Below, piece by piece: positions 36,901 to 46,304 of a stretch of 64,000 bases of DNA (position 1 is its first letter; each line of letters opens with the position of its first letter). The notes beneath the pieces are model-generated. The model did not search any database, was not told the DNA's origin, and worked only from the letters and a program-made list of their open reading frames with translations. This DNA is from Blastomussa wellsi (Eukaryota > Cnidaria > Anthozoa > Scleractinia > Plerogyridae): positions 938,173 through 1,002,172 of the forward strand of contig OX393571.1 of the NCBI GenBank assembly GCA_947652115.1. The letters are read 5' to 3'. The translations under genes and the position numbers were made by a program.

Positions 36901-39900
36901 TACTTTTGATTACAAATAATGCAACAAATTCGTAGCTTGAATTTCAGACGTTTTTATAGCAAGACGTCTGAAATTCAGGCCGAGGGAACAAAATTATTAT
37001 TATATTATGATCTGGCGAGATTATTAATTTTTGTGATAGACAAATCTTTGACAGTACTTTTAACTATTAAAGCAAACAGACTAAAGCAAAATGACTTGTT
37101 ACAAAGTTCTCTAGCTATGCGTACAGCTGCCTGCCCTCTCAAGATCTTTTTTTAAGGAGACTGCAGTGCTCAGCAACACCAGATTAGGTTTCATACATAC
37201 AGGATGTTCTTCGCCAAATTTCTTCCATGCTTGCTTCTTAATCTGTTGTACAGAACTGAAATCAAGACGCAAAACAAAACTGTCACAAATTAAATCATTT
37301 CATTTTAGGTAACAAGTTTTGATGCAAAAGCATTAAACATTTCACAGGTGGAGTACCCTGGCACTTTGGTCTCCAAATCTTCTAATGCTTTGTTGATTTT
37401 GGATTTGACCTAAAAAGATGAAAGCCATGTAAACTTTCTCACACGAACGTAGATCATTTACCAAGCTAAAAGTGTACTTAGTCTACCACTTTTCTTTCAT
37501 CTAACTGATCAGAGCTTCCAAGGGAAAGTAGGAAGATAACCTGAAATTCTAGGGAGGGGCGGGTTCAAACCAAACGGCATCCTAGGGGGAGGTGTGGGTA
37601 TTTTCTGGAACCTCATCTTTAGTATTCACATGCCAATCAATACTTGCAAATTGATGTTTAAGATATGTTGAGTAATTATTAAAAATACATCTATTTCATA
37701 GCTGTCCAATGACATTTCACCTGAGAAAGAAGTGTTTCCATTGTGTGCCACAGTTCATTTGGAAGAGACAAGTCTAGTACAATCACAATAGCCATGTTCC
37801 TGTATAGGCATCACAGCAAGGATACAGATCAGTTCACATATTCTCTTAACTATAATCATAACAAATTCAAGTGGACACATAATGAGAAATTGAAGTCGGA
37901 TCAACAAGAGGTGTGGTTAAGAAGGCAATTGTAAGTCATTCCCATCATAAACATAACATTATATAGCGTAATTCAATCCAAAACACAAAACCTGGGATGC
38001 TGCTAACAACAACCTAATAGATATATTTAAAAAATAAAATTGCAATATTGCATTATAATTTTGTACTCAAATCAGAAAGCTGGTGATCGTGAGCTCAACC
38101 ATAAATTTTGAAGCTCTATTATTCATGAAGGAAACTGTAAAATCCAACTCAGCGATTAAAACAAGCATTTAGACCACTGATAATTTGTCGTGAACAAAGC
38201 TAAGCCGATGTCACTCAATCAGCACTAACCTAATAGTAACAGAGGTGAGAGGAATTTCAATCAGTTTGGACAGAAATGTTCCACCTCCGAGTTCCCATAT
38301 GTGACCGATATCTTTGCCCTATGAAAATAAAAACAGTCATAAATTCAAACAAAAGAAAGATTTGTTAGTTCTCACCCAAATTATAATAAATACATTTATC
38401 ACATAATGATTCTAGTACTGTTTAAACCTAAAAATCTGACACAAACACTCCATTTAACAGCAAACTGTAAATTAAATTAATAATTTAAACAGAACTGCAT
38501 AATATATTATAGTGACATACAATATTATGTCCACTTTTAGCTCTCCGTCCAAAGGTGTAATCAAGAGCTGTTGTTGGCTTGGGAGCTTCATCTCTACAGC
38601 AGATTGACAAATGATAAAATTGATATTAAATAAATGTGTTGTTTCATAAAATATCTATGCCGCCCCCAGAGATGGGATTTTTCTAGATAATATCCCCCTC
38701 CTCCATCCCTTGGGAAAATATTCAATTATAATTAAGCTTCATGCTTCATGCATATGGATCTTTGCACCTCCCTTGAGTTAAAAATTCCTATATGCTTAAT
38801 ATATAACTGAACAAATCAGAGAGAATTTACTCAGGTATGTTTTTTTATTTCTATACTACAAAATTTAATACCTTTTCATTACAGCCCTTAATTGCCATGA
38901 TCTCACTAAAACTTGCTAATATCTAATTCCTAAGTTCAACTGTTTAATAATTTGTACAATGTTCCCGCAGTACACCGGCCAGTGAATTATTTTACTTACC
39001 GATCAAGAAATCTCAAAATCATAGAGGTTTTTCCCTAAAACATATTTGATACAGTTAATAATGAATATATGAAATACACTGAGTGAGTATGCATAATTAA
39101 AAGTGCATACATTTATTCTAGTGGATTGTTGATACTCAAACAATTGGAAATTATCTCCGGTACGCAGTATAGGAGATAATGATTTTCTACGCGTTAATTC
39201 CATGGGCATGTTGATTTATAATAGCCATTGGTTGCTAGTTAATTACCCTTTGTGTCATGCGGGTATATATAGCGGTTAATGTATTCTGTTAGTCACTCTC
39301 GCTCCAGTACGTGCTACCAGGCTCACAAGTTTCGTTTTTGAGAGAATGGCAGAGCCCGAAGGAGAACAGTCTGCTACCTTGCCGATGTCTGCCGATATTC
39401 AGGCTACTGTATCGAAAGGCAGTAGCCGATTCAATGAGTTCAATGTCCAGGGAGATATCTTCCCTGATAGAAGCCCGCTTTGACAGTTTTAAGAAGCAGG
39501 TTACCGAGGAAAACTCCTCTTCGGTCGAAGCGGCAGTTAAACGTGCGAAACGCGACCGTTACTCATTCCAAAGTTAAGGGAACGAGCAGCAATTCGACCA
39601 CGCAGAGAAAGTTTTGGAAAGCCTTGAGCGTGCGAAGGATGCCCTCAAGGTCAATGCCATTCCCAAGGCAAAGACCGCCATCGAGGAAGGTATTTCTTTA
39701 GTTTCTAAAAGGATGAAAGTTATAAAAATCGCAGATAAGAGCCAGTACAGTTGGGCAACCGTTAACGAGTATCTTTCAGACGAGTTGGCTTCTAATTCCG
39801 AAGACGAAAAGAGATTGTTTCGCTCGGCGAAGAGAGCCGAAAAGAAAGTTAAGGAGGCGAAGAGAAAGCGTACCAACCGGCCGACCCAGAGGTATCAACC

Positions 39901-42900
39901 CTACCCATCTGTTAACACCGATCGTCGCAGCTTTGCTTTGCCTTCTACTGCGGATTCAAGGAATCAGTTTAACCGTGGCTCCGATGTGCGCGGCCAGCCC
40001 TTTGCCCGCCAGATTGGTCCATGCTTTAAGATAAGTTTTTAATTTGTTATTGTTTTTTCCCGAGCTTAACTAACTTTGTTTACCCTCTGGCTTTTGCCTG
40101 GTACTTGGGGCAGGCCTTATCCTCCAAGTTAATACTGTTTCATGCTATTTTTATTGAGCGTAGAATGGAAATTATCTCCGGTACGCAGTATAGGAGATAA
40201 TGATTTTCTACGCGTTAATTCCATGGGCATGTTGATTTATAATAGCCATTGGTTGCTAGTTAATTACCCTTTGTGTCATGCGGGTATATATAGCGGTTAA
40301 TGTATTCTGTTAGTCACTCTCGCTCCAGTACGTGCTACCAGGCTCACAAGTTTCGTTTTGTTTTATTATTATTTTGATTGCTAGATTTCGTACGCAGATC
40401 TTTTGATTGCTTTCAATTTTTGTCTTATTTTAGTGCTGGGAATATGGCCACCTAGCTTCTAATTGTTTGAGTAAAGGCAGCGATAGCCGAAAGTGATTGG
40501 ATTTGAGCGCGACGATACGGAATCTGACACAGATGACGTTTCCGAATTCTTAATGGCTTGTCGTTGTAAGGGATCGGAGTATACGCTACAGAACCGAGCG
40601 TTAAAGGTCGTTTAGCGCAGTCTTTTGAGTTTTGGGAAAAGAAATTGGAGGCTCCTCCGTTTGTTTCTGATATCATTAAACAGGGCTACTCCTTGCCGTT
40701 TCGGGAATTCCCGCCGTGTTGTTTCCTGTCGAACAATCGTTCTTCCTTAAGGAACCCGCAATTTGTTCAGACCGCAATTCTTGAATTATTAAAGAAGCAG
40801 TTGATCGAAGAGCATAATTCGCCACCCCATTGCGTCAATCCACTTACGGTTGTGGGGGGACATGTAATTTGCTACTGTTTTAGTGTACGCGGTATGCTTT
40901 GATCGAGTTTAGTGTTTCTTTTTTTTTTTAACAGTTTTGTTAGTACCTCCCAATTAGGTTGAGGTGTCAGTTCAATGCTTTGATCGAGTTTAGTGTTATT
41001 TGAACAGTTTTGTTAGTACCTCCCAATTAGGTTGAGGTGTCAGTCCAAGTCCAGCAAGTTGTATTCCTCCCAATTTGGTTGAGGGCCAATATTTATGGCA
41101 GTTGTATACCTCCCGATTAGGTTGAGGTGCTGAGCTCCGCGTTTTCGTACCCCCCCCCCCCCCCTCCCCCATTCAGTTTTTGGTTGGGTTTTGGGAGTTT
41201 TTCGATTCCTTTTATAAATTAAGATTATTGATGGTTTTTGCTGTTTACTGATTTTAGTGCGCTGCTTGTTTGTTTATTTTGCCAGACATAAGCAATGTTG
41301 GCGTTTGGAAAGAAGCTCGCAAGTTGTGCGATTTCGAGTTGTCTGTTCGAGTTCCCCAGCTTTTGGATTTGGTCTTGGCTTCGAATGCACCAAGTACCTC
41401 CAGTAAGTACTCTTACTGTTGGAGTCGGTGGCGCCGTTGGGCACAGTCGAGCTGGGAGTACCTCATCTGCCTGCTCGTCCCTTGCACATTGCCCTATACC
41501 TGCTGGAGTTAACTGAAGTTGCCTTGCAAAAGAGCGCCGGTTATTCTGCTATTGATGCTGCACTTTATGGTATTCGCTGGGGTCACAAGTTAGCGGGTTT
41601 GGAGTCGCCCACACAGCATCCCACGGTTATTGCAGCTGCGGACGGAGCTAAGAGGAAGTTGTCCAAGCCAGTTCAACCCAAGCAACCTTTGGCGCTAGAT
41701 ACTGTTGTCAGGATCGCACAAGTTTATAACACAGCTTCCGCTTCTCTTGCAGACATTAGATTTTTGTTTGTATTATTAGTTGGCTATGCTGGACTCTTTC
41801 GAATTTCCGAGTTATTGAATGTTAAGGTTAATGATATATCCATCAGTGATTGTTTGCATAGCCTTAAATCTGGAGGCGCTTCTAATGACGGTTATAAGCA
41901 AAGTGATCCCGAGTTAATGGATAGGCATGCAGGATGGAAAAATCCTTGCACTAAGAGACGTTACACTAAGCGTTCACAAGCAGAAATGCTTCAAGTTACT
42001 AAGAGCATGGGTATTTAATATTGATTTGCTTTTCGACCAGTGGAGGGTCCGGGTTGGTGTCTTGGTCTCCACCCAGGTTTCCCGTTCCCTTCGTGGGTTA
42101 CGTGGGTTTTTCCTGGCCTCCCTGACACTGCTCATTTGTTTGTTTGCTCGTTTGTTTATTAGTTCTTAATAAAGCTTTTGCCTGGTACTTGGGGCAGGCC
42201 TTATCCTCCAAGTTAATACTGTTTCATGCTATTTTTATTGAGCGTAGAAATGTTATTTCACACAGGTGAAGGTGAAGTCTGTGTTCAAGCTTACGCTAGT
42301 GGCAGGATGGCTGCGAGCTTATCCCGGTTTCTGTAGCATTAAGTGATCAACTGAGAGTATTCTACTCCCCCCTGGATAGTATGCTAGGCCGTCATATGGT
42401 TACCCCCACCTCCCCCACAGTATTAAATTCGTTAGAATCCATTTATACACCTGGCTGACGAGAGGCACTGTGAGATTAAAGTGTCTTGTACAGGAACACA
42501 ATACAGTGCCCCAGCCAGGGCTCAAACCCAGACTGCCGATCTGACGTCCAACACACATTAAGCCACCAATTTGCCCCCCATTCTTTCAAGTTATTCTATG
42601 CATTAATTAGAAAATAAATGCCAAGTACTGGAACTTTACATGCATTCACTACTCTGGGACACATCCTGTCATCACTTACAGAGTTTTTGCTACCGAGGAT
42701 AAAGATGCTGGAATCATCACTACTTGACAATGGTAAATCTTCTTGTTCATCTAAACGAAAAACAAATCAAAATTTGTATTAAAAGTGAATAATCTTTTAC
42801 TTTTACTGCTTGAGGATTTGGGAGTCCCTTGGATGGATGCAAGCAACCAACAATGAACTTTCATTTTGTTTATTCTGATGAAGGTTGTCAGAGGACACCA

Positions 42901-43781
42901 CAAATTTAGCAAAAATTCTACACATCGGCTTTAGAAAAGCGCAAAATAAATCTTTTACTTGTTAATCGCAATACATGAATTGTGCTTAATACAAACCTTC
43001 TTGAAAAAAAATCCAGTTTAAAAAGTAGATACATACCTTTACTTGACTGGTTTTCTACTTTGTCTCGTTCTTCAACTGCCAAATCCCAGATAGTTTTTTC
43101 TGACCTGTATATTAAATAAATAATTATTATAAAATGTAAAAAAAAAAACACTTGATAAGCAGTCCCCAGATTCTGAAGAAACAGCAGGATACACTGGAAC
43201 AAGCAATGGCTAGCAATTCACAGATGCCCCTTTAAGAGACATCAGCAAATAGGCTAGCGTTCATGGGTTGTCATCATAATTGACTGACAACAGCATACAG
43301 AAAATGGGCCATTCCATTTAATATCTGCACAACACCCCCTATTGAGGGGATGGGAGATCTGAGGGGGACAGGGGGAAAGGAGTTTTCAAAAATTATTTCT
43401 GAGGGGGAGGGGGTCAGCTGTGTCAGTGGCTTTGATTGCTTCTGTTTTTCTGAAGGTGGACTGTGTACCTCGATGGCATTGGGGAGGGGGGGGGGGGGGT
43501 GGAGATATTAAATGGAACAGCCCAATGCTGGCACACACCAAACAATTTCAGAACTTATACCATTAGCCTATAAGCTCATTTTTTATTGTCCTGTCAGCAA
43601 CAGAAGAGCAATAAGATTTGAAAAGAAGACTTGTATTCCGTGTAATTTGCCATTTTAGCTAGCATAATATTTCTATCAATCGTTTCCAAAGCAACCAAGA
43701 CAAGCTTACATTTTGTGTGAAAAAGCTAAGAGCTGCAAGAGAATCGCAAAAATAAATTTTATCTCACCTCTTCTCACTCAT
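33996..43781 (-). CDS. DYNC2LI1: Cytoplasmic dynein 2 light intermediate chain 1
   Basis: There are seventeen exons on the minus strand: 43768-43781, 43037-43104, 42680-42750, 39000-39034, 38521-38593, 38230-38318, 37721-37799, 37357-37409, 37201-37255, 36820-36888, 36298-36375, 35494-35573, 35281-35351, 35071-35116, 34768-34819, 34400-34492 and 33996-34079. All have GT/AG ends and phase holds, giving 369 residues (human 351). The protein is the light intermediate chain of the retrograde intraflagellar transport motor in cilia. TIWDLAVEE at residue 9 matches the human start. The P-loop GSKNSGKT is at residues 47-54. Other blocks are ALDYTFGRRAK, HIWELGGGT, VLDLSLPNELW, PFPIPLAIIGGKYDIYQ, RALRFVAHKNGA and the C-terminal DPSKDPQYAEPAVDTMR. 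Intron 3, which falls between the last two parts of the P-loop, carries a 3.1-kb retrotransposon and a SINE. The 14-nt first exon is supported by splice site and phase only. Confidence 0.94.
39145..39338 (+). repeat. Split direct repeat A1 of the YR retrotransposon
   Basis: A 194-bp repeat starting TGGAAATTATCTCCGGTACG and ending ACAAGTTTCGTTTT, identical to A2 at 40166-40359. It carries a TATATATA box at 39264-39271 (A2: 40285-40292), so it probably holds the element's promoter, with transcription starting about 30 bases downstream and running towards gag. Confidence 0.9.
39346..40042 (+). pseudogene. gag-like ORF of the YR retrotransposon, frameshifted
   Basis: It starts at ATG 39346 just after A1 (MAEPEGEQ). 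The reading must move to the next frame near 39418 (AVADSMSSMSREISSLIEARF) and again near 39575, where a charged C-terminal half follows (YSWATVNEYLSDELASNSED, then Lys/Arg-rich RSAKRAEKKVKEAKRKR). The charged helix after a YSWxTV(N/K)EY block is what I recall for gag proteins of DIRS-like elements in marine invertebrates. It ends at GPCFKISF, where a Cys-rich knuckle would be expected, so the 3' part is lost. At least two frameshifts make it non-functional. Confidence 0.6.
40090..40359 (+). repeat. B1 and A2 repeats, directly joined
   Basis: B1 (40090-40165, GCTTTTGCCTGGTACTTGGG to GAGCGTAGAA) is followed without a gap by A2 (40166-40359). In split-direct-repeat elements the joined B1-A2 unit templates the circle junction during reverse transcription. 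B2 recurs at 42174-42249 and forms the right end. Confidence 0.9.
40600..40902 (+). pseudogene. Reverse transcriptase N-terminal fragment
   Basis: The in-frame segment begins VKGRLAQSFEFWEKKLEAPP, continues with FVSDIIKQGYSLPFREFPP, the SNNRSSLRNPQFVQTAILEL block and SPPHCVNPLTVV, then runs into unrelated residues and a stop. This is the conserved region just upstream of RT motif 1 in DIRS-type elements. The catalytic RT motifs and RNase H are absent. Confidence 0.8.
40894..41130 (+). repeat. Internal tandem repeats with hairpin motif
   Basis: An 81-bp unit (40894-40974, from ATGCTTTGATCGAGTTTAGT to GGTTGAGGTGTCAG) is followed by a second copy from 40975. Two shorter copies of its core CCTCCCAATT(A/T)GGTTGAGG lie at about 41066 and 41110. 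Each core has complementary ends (ACCTC/GAGGT) and can form a small hairpin. A run of 14 or so C follows at 41150. The block replaces most of the missing RT region. Confidence 0.75.
41270..42018 (+). pseudogene. Tyrosine recombinase of the YR retrotransposon, internally deleted
   Basis: The N-terminal helical domain is read in one frame (WKEARKLCDFELSVRVPQLL to SKYSYCWSRWRRWAQS) and must shift near 41455 to continue (LGVPHLPARPLHIALYLLEL). The catalytic domain retains the first arginine in LFRISELL. The middle is deleted between SISDC and LHSLKSGGAS. In the HxxR block the arginine reads as lysine (HSLK). The later DRHAGWK (His) and RRYTKR (Tyr nucleophile) remain. With a frameshift, a central deletion and the R-to-K change it cannot be active. 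Confidence 0.8.
42262..42585 (-). mobile_element. tRNA-derived SINE, copy 3, near full length
   Basis: On the minus strand it starts near 42585 with the tRNA head (GGTGGCTTAATGTGTGTTGG; B-box GGGTTTGAGCCC). It then has TGTGTTCCTGTACAAGACAC, the ATAAATGGATTCTAACG block, the GTAACC block and a long tail to about 42262 (ACCGGGATAAGCTCGC). It begins 13 bases from the right end of the YR retrotransposon, in DYNC2LI1 intron 3. Confidence 0.82.
43306..43523. mobile_element. Foldback element in DYNC2LI1 intron 1, G-rich core
   Basis: The ends GGGC(C/T)(A/G)TTCCATTTAATATC and complement are inverted repeats of about 30 bp with a few differences. The core is strongly G-rich on the plus strand (GAGGGGG runs and a 13-15 base G run near 43486). 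It is non-coding. Confidence 0.7.
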
Positions 43782-43986
43782 CTTTTAAGTCACTTCTTCC
43801 TGCTTTGGCAAAATGAGATCACATTACGATGTTTTTAATTGGAAAAAAATCCCAATCGCTCTTCTGGATCCTTTCTTCACTGGTTCTTCAACTTCTGAGC
43901 CCGCAGTCATATATCTTTTTGGCTTGCGTACTTTCATCGTTCCCAGTTTTTTCGGAGTGGGATTGAACGCCTGACGGAAATCAGTC
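43782..43986. promoter_or_regulatory. Candidate bidirectional promoter DYNC2LI1/RWDD3
   Basis: Only 205 bases separate the two start codons, which point away from each other, so both transcripts must start within or close to this segment. No TATA box is apparent. An open minus-strand frame crosses it (start at 43988) but has no DYNC2LI1 similarity and is not taken as coding. Confidence 0.5.
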
Positions 43987-45352
43987 ATGACTGCCACAGA
44001 AGTAGTCGATGAGGTTTTAGCCCTGAAATCGATTTTTTGTAACCCTGGAGAATTTAATTTGATAAGCCCGTCCACATTAGAGACACTGGAAACAACACAA
44101 GGACCTATTTCTTTTAAGATTGCTCTCAAATGTACCGCAGATCAAGAGTCGTCGAACGATGCCTTGGAACCACTGGAAAAGAAAATTATTTGTTGTGATG
44201 TGGAGATGACGGTTGTCCTTCCACTTAACTATCCACAAACTTTGCCAGAAATATCACTCTCGTGTGCAGAAATCTCCAAGAAAGGGCTGTCTTCTTTGCG
44301 AAACAAAATGACCGAATATGCAGAAAATCTGCACAGTTCGAGTCCTGAGCCATTGATTATGGAAATAGCGATGTGGCTTCAAGAGAATACGTCATTATTT
44401 TGTGATAAACCGGCGTTGGACAGCACACAAAATGATAGTTCCGGGGACTATTTCATTACTTTACTTAAGTTGGACCACATGCGGAATAAAAACCGTTACA
44501 TCAAAACTATAACTCGCTGGACTGATGAACTGAACTTGAACGGAAGACTATTCTTTTCCAGTTATTTGATCTTGATTTTGTTAATAGGGGAAACTGGAAA
44601 TGTCAGGGAATATTTACGGAGACACAAAACTAGCAATGTTGATGTTGACTCTTCTGGAAAACCATGCAAGGAAAGAATGATAAATGTCCTAGTGCAAAAC
44701 AAGGCTCCAAGTAATTTAAGGTAATTAAAAATATGCAAATAGCAACACCCCTGTATACATTGTCAAAATCCTCATCATGAGCTCAACATAAATAATTGTT
44801 TTATGCAGGTACAGAAAAACGGGCAGTAAAAAATCAGGGTTTCTAGAGGACTTAATTGAAGCAATGAACTCTGTGGTACCAGTGTGCCTCCCATGCAGAC
44901 TTCCTTAGGGATTCATGATGCGTTCCTTCAAGGAACGTGTGGCAAAGCCCAAAGGACATCCCCGTGGGAGGCTATGTGATGCTCTACCAACTGAGCCACA
45001 AACCAGATCATTTTTGCGGGTTCTATCTTTTCCGTGAAGAATTTTAGTTATTCTGTTTCAAGAAGTTAGGTGATGGGTCTTGGATGTTATACCTTACATT
45101 TCCTAAGAATATTTTGTTCTTGGAAATTTGAGGTAAAACCATCCTCATGATGGACTAGTTTGTGTTTTTGATTGAAAGGTACTTTGTGGAAATTATCTTT
45201 TAATGTTATCGTACATGTGTTAATTTTGCAGGATTTGTGGCTTTGATGAAGTGGAATGCAAATCACCTTCAGAATTAGAGGAAAGATTTGCAGAAATAAA
45301 TCTTGAGTATTTCTTCAAAGAACACATCAAGCCATTGCTTAAATCAAATTAA
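43987..45352 (+). CDS. RWDD3: RWD domain-containing protein 3 (RSUME)
   Basis: There are two exons, 43987-44720 and 45232-45352, joined in phase, giving 284 residues (human 267). The RWD domain (about 5-125) starts VDEVLALKSIFCNPGEF and has the YPxxLPxISL-type turn (LNYPQTLPEISLSC). The C-terminal part has ITLLKLDHMRNKNRYIKTI, LILILLIGETGNVREYL and KTSNVDVDSSGKPCKERM, all close to the vertebrate protein. RWDD3 in mammals binds UBC9 and raises SUMO conjugation. Exon 2 supplies the last 40 residues, ending FFKEHIKPLLKSN. The ATG was chosen because the RWD domain begins at once. It is head-to-head with DYNC2LI1 and tail-to-tail with the coiled-coil gene. Confidence 0.92.
44880..45008 (-). repeat. 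tRNA-like repeat fragment in RWDD3 intron
   Basis: On the minus strand it begins GTTTGTGGCTCAGTTGGTAG followed by AGCATC, a good A-box sequence. No clear B-box follows, and the rest (CCACGGGGATGTCC, with an internal GTTCCTTGAAGGAAC palindrome) is not tRNA. It is probably the head of a SINE rather than a functional tRNA gene. Confidence 0.45.
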
Positions 45353-46304
45353 AGTCTTCTCCACACAAAAGAAGCTACACAGTAAGGCTCATCACGAAAG
45401 AAATATTTACACCTCACATGTACTTTTCAGTGGACGTATATCTGAGCTCCAAGAAATTGATGATTGTCTCAGTCTTAGTTGTTTGTTTGCAATGCGTCCT
45501 TTGGTTTGTGGAAACTTTTTTCAAGCTCTCTTTGTGGTGGAACATAAAGGGAGTAACAACACTTGAAAATAGGGGGAAAGTTTATTATTAATTTTTGATA
45601 GCTGTAGTCATAATTATTTTACTACAGAGAATAGATAAAATTAAAATCAATAAAAATAACATTTAGGTAATTCCTAGTGACGCTCAAAAGTAAAATTTTG
45701 ATTTCTTTAACAAAAAATAAACTATTTTTTCTTCATCTTTTTCATTTCAGTAGAGAAATAATTACTACCAAAAAATTCACCTGAAATGTTGCCTAAAAAA
45801 TCTTGGCTAGGACATCAAATATGGTGTTACTGCTATGAGATTCAAATACCATTATAATTACAAACTTGCTAAATGAAAGGCAACCTCATAAAGTAACTTA
45901 ATGTCAGTGAAAAGTGGAAAATGACAAAGGTTCAATCAATGGCCTTAGATTTATAGATTGAAAAGTAAAAAATTATCATATGGTAACATAATGTGGTCTC
46001 AAACAAACTTAGTGAAACTTCTTTCAACTGGTATAGATCAATTACATCTAACTCTTTGTATCAAAAATAACTTATAATTATTATAGAATACTCTGAGTCT
46101 GATAACAAAAATCAGAAAGTGTATCATCTTAACTTTAATAAAGAATAATTTATGTGCAAGATTTTTGTGCATCAATTTGTTTCCTGTTAGATTTTTTAAT
46201 AAATAAATAAAATTGTGCATTTATGCTACTAGAAATTGGTTGCACTGTACACATGAAGGTTCTTCTGCAATGTTTGTGTGATAGCTCTTAAAAAGTTGTT
46301 GACA

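Larger units (their letters stand above)
39145..42249 (+). mobile_element. DIRS/Ngaro-like tyrosine-recombinase retrotransposon, defective
   Basis: The ends are split direct repeats in the order A1 (39145-39338), B1 (40090-40165) abutting A2 (40166-40359), and B2 (42174-42249). A1 equals A2 over 194 bases and B1 equals B2 over 76, with no mismatch seen. Between A1 and B1 lies a gag-like region. Between A2 and B2 lie the N-terminal part of a DIRS-type reverse transcriptase and a tyrosine recombinase. RNase H and most of the RT are missing, and frames are broken. Such elements integrate as circles by recombinase and leave no target duplication; none was seen. The element sits on the strand opposite to DYNC2LI1, in its intron 3. 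The identical repeats point to recent insertion. Confidence 0.88.

Noticed and set aside
43824..44129. Minus-strand frame of 101 codons overlapping the RWDD3 start
   Set aside because: It is antisense to a well-supported coding exon and has no similarity to DYNC2LI1, whose true start is at 43781.
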